Positions 1-7,063 of a stretch of 45,773 nt of DNA are shown here, piece after piece. Origin of the DNA: DASXAQ01 sp036406615 (GTDB lineage: Bacteria > Actinomycetota > UBA4738). Each line of letters begins with the position of its first letter. Position 1 is the stretch's first letter. The position numbers and the translations under genes are program-made. The stretch lies in assembly GCA_036406615.1 (NCBI GenBank), contig DASXAQ010000070.1, positions 1 through 45,773 on the forward strand, read 5' to 3'. The notes below the pieces were generated by a model. It was not told the origin of the DNA. It saw only the letters and a program-made list of their open reading frames with translations, and searched no databases.

Positions 1-518
1 GGCGAGCTGCCGGATGGGGAGGTACGGTGCTCCATCTGCGTGAACAGGGTCGCGACGTCGGTGGACAGGCCCTTCGTGCTGCTGTCCCAGGGGAAGCGCC
101 CCGGGCCGAACACGCCGTCATGCGGAAGCCCGTAGGGACAACGGCGTGGGTTCGTCATGCTCGCGGCGATCCGGCCCGAGTCGTTGCCTGCCCACCACGT
201 CGTGATGACGACCCGGCACACGGGGAAGACGATGACCTGCTGCCGGTAGACGTACCTGCCCGGCTGCAAGCTCGGGGCGACCGCCGCGCCGAGGGCTCCC
301 GTCTCAGGTCCCAGGGACGTCGAGCGCGTCGCGTGCACGGCGAACACGCCGCCGGCAACGATGGCGATCGTGAGAGCCGCCCCGACGGCCAGCGATGTCG
401 CACGCTCCCTGCGATGCCGCCGGTCCCGTCGCGTCCGTAGCCCCTCGAACGCCGATCCGGGCGGAGCGATCCCTTCCGAGGCCCGGCGCAAGCGTTCGGC
501 GTAGTTCGTCTCAGTCAT
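1..518 (-). CDS. Single-pass membrane protein, anti-sigma-like (3' end beyond window)
   Basis: This reading frame starts at the ATG at 518 and stays open to the window edge, so the C-terminus is missing. The first 40 residues are charged and cytoplasmic-looking (MTETNYAERLRRASEG), followed by one hydrophobic segment at about residues 42-62 (SLAVGAALTIAIVAGGVFAV) and an exported-looking region with Cys and Trp residues. The start overlaps the end of the ECF sigma gene (ATGACTGA), so the two are translationally coupled. A small single-pass protein coupled behind an ECF sigma factor is the usual place for an anti-sigma factor. No HxxxCxxC zinc motif is visible in the N-terminal part, so the anti-sigma role is inferred from position and topology only. 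Confidence 0.7.
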   Translation of the reverse strand, partial: MTETNYAERLRRASEGIAPPGSAFEGLRTRRDRRHRRERATSLAVGAALTIAIVAGGVFAVHATRSTSLGPETGALGAAVAPSLQPGRYVYRQQVIVFPVCRVVITTWWAGNDSGRIAASMTNPRRCPYGLPHDGVFGPGRFPWDSSTKGLSTDVATLFTQMEHRTSPSGSS

Positions 519-1056
519 CTCCACCCAACTCCTTTCGCAAGCGGTCTCGCCCGCGGCCGGCCAGCACCCGCACGGTCGACGGTCGGACGCCCAGCGCCTC
601 AGCCGCCTCCGCTCCGTTCATCCCGAGCACGTCCACCAGGACGACGGCGGCGCGCTCCCTGGGGGTCAGCACCGCCAGCGCGCGCACGGCGACATCGCGT
701 TCCTCGACACCCTCGAGCGGGTCCGGTGGCAGAGAAGGCCGAACCGCGCGCCGAACGGCCACGGCCGCGCGACGCCGCCGGCTTCGGAACACGTTCATGG
801 CCGTTCGGTACAGGTACCCCACGGGGTCCGGATGGGCCGACACGCGCGGCCATCGTTCCCACAGGCGAACGAACGCGTCCTGCATGATCTCCTCGGCCTC
901 GGCCCGATCCCGCGCCAGAAGCCAAAGGGCTCGGAACAGTCGCACGTGGTGTTCGGCGAAGAACGCCTCGAACTCCACGGGTCCGGGCTGCGCCACGGCA
1001 GCCGGCGGCGCGGGCGGAGCGGCCACGTTGCCTCGAAGCGTCGTCATCTCAGCCAT
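511..1056 (-). CDS. ECF RNA polymerase sigma factor
   Basis: A 181-aa sigma-70 family protein of ECF size with only regions 2 and 4. Region 2 lies at about residues 28-75 (FEAFFAEHHVRLFRALWLL, then AEEIMQDAFVRLWERW). Region 4 is at about 125-175 and has the helix-turn-helix LGVRPSTVRVLAGRGRDRLR. It directs RNA polymerase to a stress or envelope regulon. The downstream membrane protein overlaps its stop codon by 8 bases, the usual sigma/anti-sigma arrangement. An alternative start is Met4 (1047). Upstream on the same strand, at 1115-1120, is a CATACT hexamer that could be its -10 element. The target regulon cannot be told from sequence. Confidence 0.9.
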   Translation of the reverse strand: MAEMTTLRGNVAAPPAPPAAVAQPGPVEFEAFFAEHHVRLFRALWLLARDRAEAEEIMQDAFVRLWERWPRVSAHPDPVGYLYRTAMNVFRSRRRRAAVAVRRAVRPSLPPDPLEGVEERDVAVRALAVLTPRERAAVVLVDVLGMNGAEAAEALGVRPSTVRVLAGRGRDRLRKELGGDD

Positions 1057-1144
1057 GAACGCGCATCCCCGGGAAATCGCTTACGGATCGGGCGAAGTCG
1101 TCGCTCAGCCGTCCAGTATGCCGACGGGACCGAGCTGGCTCAGG

Positions 1145-1477
1145 TCAACCCGTTTGTCCCCGATGCTGGTGCCGCCGGGGGCGAGCGTTAACCGGGACGA
1201 ACACATGCATCACCGACCCGGTCGCGCGAGGTTGCGACACGGGACCGCGCTGGGCCGTGAAGTGCCCGGTCAGCATGAAGAGGAAGACGTCCTCGTCAAG
1301 GCTCGGCGTTCCCTCCGGAATCGGGACGTAGCCCAGGACAAGGCGAAGCGCGTCGCGCTGCTTCGCAACCACGTATCGCACCGGCTCAGGTTCGGCCCCG
1401 CCGCTTCCGTGGGCGGCCATCGCGAGCACGTGCTCCTTCAGCGGCGACGGGACTTCGGGCGCAACAGCCTCCGTCAC
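1145..1477 (-). CDS. Hypothetical protein coupled to mscL
   Basis: A 110-aa protein whose ATG overlaps the mscL stop codon (ATGA), so it is probably translated from the mscL mRNA. It has no signal peptide or membrane segment. The middle (about residues 35-95) looks like a folded small domain with alternating hydrophobic residues, including VRYVVAKQRDALRLVLGYVP and FLFMLTGHFTAQRG. The last 20 residues are Arg/His-rich. I do not recognise the family. The case for a real gene rests on the coupling and on the codon pattern in this frame; the C-terminal tail could differ if there is a frameshift. Confidence 0.55.
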   Translation of the reverse strand: MTEAVAPEVPSPLKEHVLAMAAHGSGGAEPEPVRYVVAKQRDALRLVLGYVPIPEGTPSLDEDVFLFMLTGHFTAQRGPVSQPRATGSVMHVFVPVNARPRRHQHRGQTG

Positions 1478-1884
1478 GACGCCGCCGGCTCACCGATCTG
1501 CGACGTGCACGCTGGGCATCGCGTCGCAGTCAGCGCGACCTCGGTGGTGCAGAACGGGCAGGGCCGGGTCGTCGGCGCGGCTTGCCCTTGCCGACGGGCC
1601 GCCATCGCGTTCAGCGGCACGATCACGAAGAAGTAGACGGCCGCGGCGATGAAGACGAACGCCAGCAGCGCGTTGAGGAACGAGCCATACAGGAACTTGC
1701 TGTGGTGGATCGTGAACGACAGCTGGGAGAAGTCCGGCTTGCCGAAGATCGCCGCGATGATCGGCGTGATGATGTCATCCACGAACGCCGTCACGACCGC
1801 ACCGAAGGCCAGGCCGATGACGACGGCCACCGCCAAATCCACCACGTTGCCCCGCATGACGAAGTCCCTGAAGCCCTTCAGCAT
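1474..1884 (-). CDS. mscL: Large-conductance mechanosensitive channel MscL
   Basis: A 136-aa pore-forming membrane protein that opens under membrane tension to release solutes during hypo-osmotic shock. The N-terminus (MLKGFRDFVMRGNVVDLAVA) is the family's amphipathic helix leading into TM1, with the GNVVDLAVAVVIGLAFG pore helix. The periplasmic loop runs to about residue 68 and TM2 (LNALLAFVFIAAAVYFFVIVP) spans about 70-90. The cytoplasmic tail carries two CxxC pairs (Cys109/112 and Cys123/126), a small zinc-ribbon-like end. A GGAGG-type ribosome-binding site lies just upstream of the ATG. It is first in an operon with the overlapping small gene. Confidence 0.96.
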   Translation of the reverse strand: MLKGFRDFVMRGNVVDLAVAVVIGLAFGAVVTAFVDDIITPIIAAIFGKPDFSQLSFTIHHSKFLYGSFLNALLAFVFIAAAVYFFVIVPLNAMAARRQGQAAPTTRPCPFCTTEVALTATRCPACTSQIGEPAAS

Positions 1885-2035
1885 GTCCGCTCCTCCCCCG
1901 TCGAGCCGCTCCCGAACCGGTTCGGGCTCAGGCTACGCATCCCGCTGGACATAAGCCGTCCTTCAGCGAATGGACGTCTACTAGATACCGAATGATAGGA
2001 TGCGCCGCCCGACGCTCGAGAGAGGCCGCGCCAGC

Positions 2036-3352
2036 ATGCGAGGACGCACGCAACCGACGCTCCGGCTCGCCCGTGCCGCCGCCACCGCGGTGGCCCTGCT
2101 TGCGCTGGGATTGGTGTGGGCATGGCCGGCTCCGGCGTCTGCCGCGACTCCGTCGTGCACGACCACGAGCCCCATCTCCTTTGGCGCCGGAGCGACCGCT
2201 TCCACCATCGCCGCCCCGGGCGACACGGCGTGCTTCCAGTTCTCCGGCGTGGTCGGCGACGCCATCCGGGCCAACGTACGGGCCACGTCGGGCGCCCTGC
2301 AGCCGCTCACGGACGTGTTCGACCCCAGCGGCACTTCGAAGTGCGCGACGCCCGGAGATCTCGAGTGCGATGTCACCGCGGCCGGCACGTGGACGATCCG
2401 GATCTCGGACGACTCCGGGTCGAACATCGGCACCTTCGACATCTACGTCCAGCGCCTGGACGACCCAGTCGGGTGCCGACCGATCGCATTCGGCGCCAGG
2501 CCGATCGCCGGGACGGTGGCCGTGCCCGGCGACGCCGCATGCTTCACGTTTTCGGGCAGTGCCGGCGACGTGATCTTCGGCCATGCACAGATCACCACCG
2601 ACCCGGTCACGCCGGTCATGGAACTGAACGGGCCGACCGGAGCGCAGGTCTGCGTGAACCTGACGGCGTTCTTCACGTGCACGCTGACGGGATCGGGCAC
2701 ACAGGGGCTGCTCCTCTACAACCAAGCGACGCAGACGGGATCGTTCCACGTCATCGTGCAACGCCTGACGTCGCCCGTCGGCTGCTCCACGCTTGTCTTC
2801 GGCGCGGCGCCGCTGACGAAACGCATCTCATCGGTGGGGGCCGTGGACTGCTTCACCTTCGCCGGCGCGCTCGGCGACACGGTCACCGTCGATCCCCAGG
2901 TGGTGTCCGGCACGATCTCTCCTGAGACCGACGACTTCGACCCCGCGGGCGTCTCCCGGTGCGCCACGCCCGGACCCTTGACGTGCGTGCTGGGATCCGC
3001 GGGCCGATGGACGACCCTGATCTGGGACGACGAGCTCAGCGGGACGGGGACGTTCACGATCTCTGCCGTCGACCTGAGCGTCAGCCCCGCGTCCGGCCCT
3101 TCTGCCACGCCCGTGTCCGTCTCCGCCAGCGGGTTCGCGCCGGGCGAGTCGGTGACGGTCAAGTACCGCACCGGCTTGGCCTCTCCGGCGACCGTGCCCA
3201 TTTGCACGACCCTCGCGTCCGGCGCCGGCGTCGCGGCCTGCAGCGGAACGATTCCGCCGCCGTCCGGCGCCGGCTCCCTGGGACCACACGCGATCCGCGC
3301 GCTGGGCGCGACGTCCCACCACACGACAACCGGAGTCTTCACGCTGACCTAG
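2036..3352 (+). CDS. Secreted protein with three PPC-like beta-sandwich repeats
   Basis: An exported 438-aa protein with a signal peptide (Arg-rich n-region, hydrophobic core ending WAWPAPASA). Three tandem repeats of about 100 residues follow, each beginning with Cys near a [IL].FGA motif, then ACFxFSG or DCFTFAG and GD, and ending in GTF/GSF.I. They resemble bacterial pre-peptidase C-terminal domains. Each has four similarly placed cysteines, suggesting disulfides. The C-terminal 95 residues look like an Ig-like domain (SVSPASGPSATPVSVSASGF). The ATG at 2036 is preferred because GAGAGAGG lies 10 nt upstream; an in-frame ATG at 2000 would add 12 residues. No enzymatic domain is visible, so it is probably a surface adhesion or binding protein. 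Confidence 0.8.
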   Translation: MRGRTQPTLRLARAAATAVALLALGLVWAWPAPASAATPSCTTTSPISFGAGATASTIAAPGDTACFQFSGVVGDAIRANVRATSGALQPLTDVFDPSGTSKCATPGDLECDVTAAGTWTIRISDDSGSNIGTFDIYVQRLDDPVGCRPIAFGARPIAGTVAVPGDAACFTFSGSAGDVIFGHAQITTDPVTPVMELNGPTGAQVCVNLTAFFTCTLTGSGTQGLLLYNQATQTGSFHVIVQRLTSPVGCSTLVFGAAPLTKRISSVGAVDCFTFAGALGDTVTVDPQVVSGTISPETDDFDPAGVSRCATPGPLTCVLGSAGRWTTLIWDDELSGTGTFTISAVDLSVSPASGPSATPVSVSASGFAPGESVTVKYRTGLASPATVPICTTLASGAGVAACSGTIPPPSGAGSLGPHAIRALGATSHHTTTGVFTLT

Positions 3353-3366
3353 GCCCGCCTCGGGCC
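3352..3366. terminator. Small hairpin between convergent genes
   Basis: GGCCCG-CCT-CGGGCC, a 6-bp stem starting in the stop codon of the upstream gene and ending just before the stop of the convergent gene. No T-run follows. Confidence 0.35.
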
Positions 3367-3371
3367 GGGGC

Positions 3372-3629
3372 TCAATCCCGCCCGGCAATCGAGGCGGTCG
3401 ACGGACCGACGACCCGGCCCACAGAGGTGAGGCCGCGTCCAACCAGGATGCCTACGCCGTCGATGACGCCGCCGACGCTTCGGCCGAACGCGCCCAGCAC
3501 GTCGGTGGCCATCTTCCGGCTCGCCGCATTGTCCAGCGCCTGACCCACGGTCGTGACGAGCGCGGCCGCGCCTTCCGTCACCGCGCCGGCCACGTGGCGG
3601 GCGCCATCGACCCGCTTGCCCGTCTCCAT
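3372..3629 (-). CDS. Small hypothetical protein
   Basis: An 85-aa Gly/Ala/Val-rich protein (METGKRVDGARHVAG...). It is weakly amphipathic with no clear signal peptide or full membrane helix. The ATG at 3629 is chosen because GGGGAG sits 5 nt upstream; an ATG six codons earlier lacks a good ribosome-binding site. It lies 25 nt downstream of the DUF2231 gene on the same strand and is probably cotranscribed. I do not recognise a family; its composition resembles small membrane-associated or repeat-helix stress proteins, but that is only an impression. Confidence 0.6.
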   Translation of the reverse strand: METGKRVDGARHVAGAVTEGAAALVTTVGQALDNAASRKMATDVLGAFGRSVGGVIDGVGILVGRGLTSVGRVVGPSTASIAGRD

Positions 3630-3654
3630 CGTTCTCTCCCCTTCCATCGCGGCG

Positions 3655-4152
3655 TCACTCGACGCGGAATCCCATCTTGTACACCATGCGCCCGCCGTAG
3701 TCCGCGCCCACAGTCACCAGCAGGACCCCCACCACGTCGAGCGCGATCCACAGTGGACGCGAACGCGCGATGTCCCGATCCGACCACCGCAGGGCCAGGT
3801 TCACGATGAACACGGCGGCGGCCGCGAACTGGATCCACATGTGCAGGTTCACGATCCCGCGGATCTTCGTGCCCTTGCGCATCGTGGATCGGTCCACCAG
3901 GCCGGTCAGCACTGCCGCCAGCGTCCCGGCGAAGGCGAACAGGATCAGCCACGTGGCAGCCATCGGCGCCCACGGGAAGTGACCGAGGTGGGACAGCACG
4001 TCGAGCGCCAGGGACCCGATGTAGAAGGCGATCGGGAAGTGCACGGTCATCGGGTGCGAGGGACGGTCGAACGGCTTGCCCTGCACGACTTCCTTCCACG
4101 TCCAGGGCACGGTCTCGCCGGATGCCGTCGTCTTCCTCAACCGGAATCCCAT
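3655..4152 (-). CDS. DUF2231-type integral membrane protein
   Basis: A 165-aa membrane protein with about four transmembrane helices. The motif HPMTVHFPIAFYIGSLALD at about residues 33-51 is the hallmark of the DUF2231 family of predicted membrane proteins. Two further conserved-looking histidines lie near HLGHFP and NLHMW, which could bind heme or metal. The function of the family is not settled. The start at 4152 is supported by GGGGGA 5 nt upstream. The frame remains open upstream, but that part lies across the divergent gene and is Arg-rich noise. Confidence 0.8.
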   Translation of the reverse strand: MGFRLRKTTASGETVPWTWKEVVQGKPFDRPSHPMTVHFPIAFYIGSLALDVLSHLGHFPWAPMAATWLILFAFAGTLAAVLTGLVDRSTMRKGTKIRGIVNLHMWIQFAAAAVFIVNLALRWSDRDIARSRPLWIALDVVGVLLVTVGADYGGRMVYKMGFRVE

Positions 4153-4278
4153 GGATTCCCCCTCTCCGCGTCGCCGAACGATCCCGCGGCCGACTCTACC
4201 GGCACCGTGCCCGACGCCGTGGCCCCGGCCCCTCCGGAACCACCTCCGAGCCAGATTCTCCCGCGCACCAGCGGGAGT

Positions 4279-4308
4279 TTGACAGGGCCGCGGCGCGGCC
4301 GTGAGGAT
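4279..4308 (+). promoter_or_regulatory. Promoter with consensus -35 and a dyad in the spacer
   Basis: TTGACA at 4279-4284 is a perfect -35 hexamer; GAGGAT at 4303-4308 is a weak -10 with an 18-bp spacer. The spacer contains a perfect dyad, GGCCGC-GGC-GCGGCC (4286-4300), a possible operator. It would drive the NTF2-like gene at 4345. Confidence 0.5.
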
Positions 4309-4344
4309 GGCCGCTCGATCAATTGCCGATGAAAGGAGCCTCCC

Positions 4345-4737
4345 ATGGGCCATCCGAACGAGGACTTCGTCCGGGACGGTTACGCGGCATTCGGACGCGG
4401 CGACATCCAGACGCTCAAGGACATGTTCTTCGCCGAGGACATCCGGTGGCACTTCCCGGGCAAGAGCCAGATGGCGGGCGACTACCAGGGCGTCGACGAC
4501 GTGCTGGCCTGGCTGGGCAAGACGTTCGAGCTGTCGGGCGGAACGATCACCATCGAGCTGCACGACGTCATCGGCAACGACGAGCACGTGGTGTCGCTGT
4601 CCACGGTCCGCGCCCAGCGCGAAGGGCAGTCCTACGAGGACAACACGGCGCAGGTCTTCCACATCAAGGACGGCAAGGTCACCGAGGTCTGGGCGAACCC
4701 GGGAGACATCTACGCCACCGACGCGTTCTGGGCGTAG
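4345..4737 (+). CDS. SnoaL/NTF2-like fold protein
   Basis: A 130-aa protein of the ketosteroid-isomerase-like (NTF2) fold. The pattern is the usual one for the family: helical start NEDFVRDGYAAFGRGDIQTL, then FFAEDIRWHFPGKS, then GVDDVLAWLGKTF, and a curved sheet ending in FHIKDGKVTEVWANPGD. Such proteins are small ligand-binding or isomerase/dehydratase enzymes; the substrate is unknown. AAAGGAG 8 nt upstream supports the ATG. It stands alone between divergent and convergent neighbours. Confidence 0.85.
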   Translation: MGHPNEDFVRDGYAAFGRGDIQTLKDMFFAEDIRWHFPGKSQMAGDYQGVDDVLAWLGKTFELSGGTITIELHDVIGNDEHVVSLSTVRAQREGQSYEDNTAQVFHIKDGKVTEVWANPGDIYATDAFWA

Positions 4738-4743
4738 GCGCCG

Positions 4744-4757
4744 GGCCGTTCGCGGCC
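4744..4757. terminator. UUCG-capped hairpin between convergent genes
   Basis: GGCCG-TTCG-CGGCC immediately after the NTF2-like gene, facing the end of the VOC gene. The stable tetraloop suggests a weak bidirectional terminator; no T-run is present. Confidence 0.4.
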
Positions 4758-4761
4758 GTGA

Positions 4762-5181
4762 TCACGAGAGCGAAACGGACCCGTCCTCCTCCAACGTCCA
4801 CCCGGGGTTGTGGGCGACCTCCCAGGGATGGCCTTCTGGGTCGATGAACACGCCCGAATAGCCACCCCAGAACGTCTCGGCTCCCCAGCGGGCGATCGTC
4901 GCGCCGGCCCGGCCGGCCTGGGCCAGCACGTCGTCGACCTCGGCCGCGGATCGAACGTTCATGGCCAGCGTGACGCCGCCCCACCCGCCCGCGTCCGGGA
5001 CGCCGCTGTCCTCGGCCAACTGCTCACGCCCCCACAGCGCCAGGATGGAGCCGCCGGTCTGGAAGAAGACCACGTCGTCCGCGGGGGCGGCATTCGTGCT
5101 CCAGCCCAGCGCTTCGTAGAACGCCCGGGCCCGTGCCAGATCTCGAACGCCGAGCGTCACCAGGCTGACTCTTTGCTCCAT
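4762..5181 (-). CDS. VOC superfamily (glyoxalase-like) protein
   Basis: A 139-aa protein with the vicinal-oxygen-chelate fold. The N-terminal half begins with SLVTLGVRDLARARAFYEALGW and the C-terminal half ends with GVFIDPEGHPWEVAHNP, both family signatures. Two beta-alpha-beta-beta-beta modules form one metal- or drug-binding site. The specific substrate is unknown; homologues range from glyoxalase I to antibiotic-binding proteins. GAGGAAG sits 5-6 nt upstream of the ATG. It lies downstream of the divergent-looking secreted gene cluster and ends facing the NTF2-like gene. Confidence 0.85.
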   Translation of the reverse strand: MEQRVSLVTLGVRDLARARAFYEALGWSTNAAPADDVVFFQTGGSILALWGREQLAEDSGVPDAGGWGGVTLAMNVRSAAEVDDVLAQAGRAGATIARWGAETFWGGYSGVFIDPEGHPWEVAHNPGWTLEEDGSVSLS

Positions 5182-5191
5182 GCTGGCTTCC

Positions 5192-6295
5192 TCAGCAGGC
5201 GCAGTGCATGGCGAGGGTCATCGGCGCACTTCCGTTGCCCTGGTAGCCAACGGCGAACGTGTTGCTCGACGACGTCGACCCGACCCCGAACAACTCGTCG
5301 TTCAGGGAGCTGGGATTCGGGCTCGTTTGCACAGTCCACGTCGAGCCGTCGTAGTGCTCGATCAGCGTGCGCTGCAAGCCGGACGAGTTCAGGTCGTAGC
5401 CGACGGCCCATACGTCGGTCGCCGACACGGCCTTTACGGCGTTGAACACGTTATCCCTCGTTCCGCGGTCGGGCGAGATCACCCGCTTCCAGGTGGATCC
5501 GTCGTAGTGCACGACCAGCGTCCGCAGCTCGCCGGTGCCGTTCGCGAAGTACCCCACGCCCCACACATCGGATGCCGAGTTCGCGCTCACGCCCAGAAGC
5601 ACGTTCCGAGTCCCGCTGGGATCCGGGCTCGAAACCACGCTCCAGGCAGTCCCGTCGTACTGCGCGATGAGCGTCGTCTGCGGGGAGCTCACCGTCGTCC
5701 CCACGGCCCAGGCCCCGGTGGAGGTCAGCGTCACGCCGAACAGGATGCCGAGCGCCGTCCCCGGCACGGGGACCGACGTCCAGCTCGTCCCGTCGTAGTG
5801 CTCCGCGAACGCGCCGCTGGGTCCATCGCCCACTGCCCACGCGTTCGACGTCGACAGCGCGCCGACGCCGAACAGGTCCACGTTGTTGCCGCCCGCGCTC
5901 GGCTGGATCGTCCAGCTCGACCCGTCGTAGTGCTCGATGAGCCCCCGATCGGCCGTGGGCCCCGCGTTCACGCCCACCGCCCAGATGTTGCTGGACGACG
6001 TCGCGCGCACCCCGTAGAGACGGTTGTCGTGGCCCGACACGTTGGGGCTGGTCACCTTCGACCAGGTGCTCCCGCTGAGGTGCTCGATGAGGGTTCGCTG
6101 CTTGCCCGTGGTCCGGTACCAGCCGACCGCCCATGCGTTCGACGCCGACGTCGTGGTGACCGCCAGAAGGCTGTTCTCGGATCCCGGATTCGGCGTCGTC
6201 TGGACGATCCACGACGCTGCCCACGCCTGCGTGCTGGCCGCCAACAGCCCGAGGACCACCAGACAGATCACGATCGGACGCCGAATCGCCTTCAC
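5192..6295 (-). CDS. Secreted seven-bladed WxVG beta-propeller protein
   Basis: A 367-aa exported protein. The GTG at 6295 is chosen because GGGGGAG lies 6 nt upstream and the next residues form a good signal peptide (KAIRRPIVICLVVLGLLAAS, cut after QAWA). The mature part has seven repeats of about 48 residues, each with a W-[AG]-V-G strand (SNAWAVG, SNIWAVG, SDVWGVG, TDVWAVG and, last, SNTFAVG) followed by H.DGS.W. The first mature strand (WIVQTTPNP) matches the strand missing from blade 7, so the ring closes by velcro. The only mature cysteines are the last residues, HCAC. A paralogue is at 11316. Function unknown; a binding or cell-surface role is likely. Confidence 0.82.
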   Translation of the reverse strand: MKAIRRPIVICLVVLGLLAASTQAWAASWIVQTTPNPGSENSLLAVTTTSASNAWAVGWYRTTGKQRTLIEHLSGSTWSKVTSPNVSGHDNRLYGVRATSSSNIWAVGVNAGPTADRGLIEHYDGSSWTIQPSAGGNNVDLFGVGALSTSNAWAVGDGPSGAFAEHYDGTSWTSVPVPGTALGILFGVTLTSTGAWAVGTTVSSPQTTLIAQYDGTAWSVVSSPDPSGTRNVLLGVSANSASDVWGVGYFANGTGELRTLVVHYDGSTWKRVISPDRGTRDNVFNAVKAVSATDVWAVGYDLNSSGLQRTLIEHYDGSTWTVQTSPNPSSLNDELFGVGSTSSSNTFAVGYQGNGSAPMTLAMHCAC

Positions 6296-6362
6296 GCGCT
6301 CCCCCTTCTGCGTCGACACCCGGCCTACCCCCAATCGCTCGCAAGCCGCAGATGCAGGGGGC

Positions 6363-6392
6363 ATGATGAACCGCGCTCAGCGGGACGGTCAA
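6363..6392 (-). promoter_or_regulatory. Putative promoter of the propeller gene
   Basis: On the minus strand TTGACC (6392-6387), an 18-nt spacer and CATCAT (6368-6363) resemble a housekeeping promoter about 65 nt upstream of the start. A dyad ACGGTC-AAAC-GACCGT (6385-6400) overlaps the -35 and could be an operator. Confidence 0.4.
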
Positions 6393-6416
6393 ACGACCGT
6401 TCGCGCCTCAGAACGC

Positions 6417-6447
6417 GAAGCCCCCGCCCGGCTCAGGCGGGGGCTTC
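6417..6447 (-). terminator. Strong 12-bp terminator-like hairpin
   Basis: GAAGCCCCCGCC and GGCGGGGGCTTC form a perfect 12-bp stem around a 7-nt loop, 24 nt after the stop of the gene at 6471. There is no clear T-run. Confidence 0.65.
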
Positions 6448-6470
6448 GCAGAGCTGGGTACGACGCGTGG

Positions 6471-6875
6471 TCAGTACGAACAGAGACATCCGTCGCTGAT
6501 CGTCAGGACGGAGTTGTCGCCGACCGATCCCGCCGTGATGTCCGCGTGGACCGAGGCATCCTCGAGCTTCTCCACCGACACCCGAACCGGGACCGAGATC
6601 GTCAGCTGCAGCGCCCCCTGGTTCCCGTTCGGCGCCATCGTGCCGACGTCGTGGCCGTTGATGAACAGTTCGGCCGTGGTTCCCGGCGTCGGCTTGCCGC
6701 CGGGCGTGAGAACCCAATGAAGGTACGGGGTGTTCTGACCCTTCACGCACAGGCTGACCGAGTCCAGGCCGTTCCCCTGCCAGGTGACCGACTGGCTGGC
6801 ACTCGCCGCCGGTGCCACGGACAGCACCAGGCCGGCGACCGCAGTGACGATCAGGCCGAGCATCGCTCGTCTCAT
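6471..6875 (-). CDS. Small secreted protein
   Basis: A 134-aa exported protein with a signal peptide (MRRAMLGLIVTAVAGLVLSV, cut after ASA). The mature part is beta-rich and carries three cysteines, one near Leu-Cys-Val-Lys and two at the very end (GCLCSY). The ATG at 6875 is preferred because GAGGGGGAT lies just upstream; upstream in-frame codons give an implausible N-terminus. A strong hairpin follows the stop. The family is not recognised. The terminal CxC resembles that of the next gene downstream (HCAC), which may reflect a shared export or cross-linking feature. Confidence 0.75.
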   Translation of the reverse strand: MRRAMLGLIVTAVAGLVLSVAPAASASQSVTWQGNGLDSVSLCVKGQNTPYLHWVLTPGGKPTPGTTAELFINGHDVGTMAPNGNQGALQLTISVPVRVSVEKLEDASVHADITAGSVGDNSVLTISDGCLCSY

Positions 6876-7050
6876 CCGATCCCCCTCTCCCGCGTTGAAC
6901 ACGCGGTCTCGCTGCGAAGACGCGCGCCCCGGATCCCCGCCGCGGCGAGCCGCCGGATCGTAGCACACCCCCCGATTCGGACAGAAGCCCGGGCAAACCG
7001 GGCATCGGGGGAGGCCACCCGAGGCCGACGCCGGGGGGCCGACGGAGGCT

Positions 7051-7056
7051 TAGATT
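7051..7056 (+). promoter_or_regulatory. -10 hexamer of a leaderless start
   Basis: TAGATT ends 7 nt before the GTG at 7064. A GGAGG at 7044-7048 would instead serve a TTG at 7055; the 7-nt -10-to-start spacing repeated across the window favours the GTG. Confidence 0.5.
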
Positions 7057-7063
7057 GGCCCTC

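Noticed and set aside
1115..1146. TTGACC/CATACT promoter for the first ECF sigma gene
   Set aside because: The spacer is about 22 bp, too long for a standard promoter; only the CATACT may be used.
395..1636. Long forward frame across the left end (about 410 codons)
   Set aside because: It is antisense to the sigma factor, the mscL-linked gene and part of mscL, all of which have family matches or coupling; its protein is Arg/Ser-rich noise.
7055..7057. TTG as start of the methyltransferase
   Set aside because: Possible because GGAGG is 6 nt upstream, but the TAGATT-7-GTG pattern matches seven other leaderless genes; kept as an alternative in the entry.
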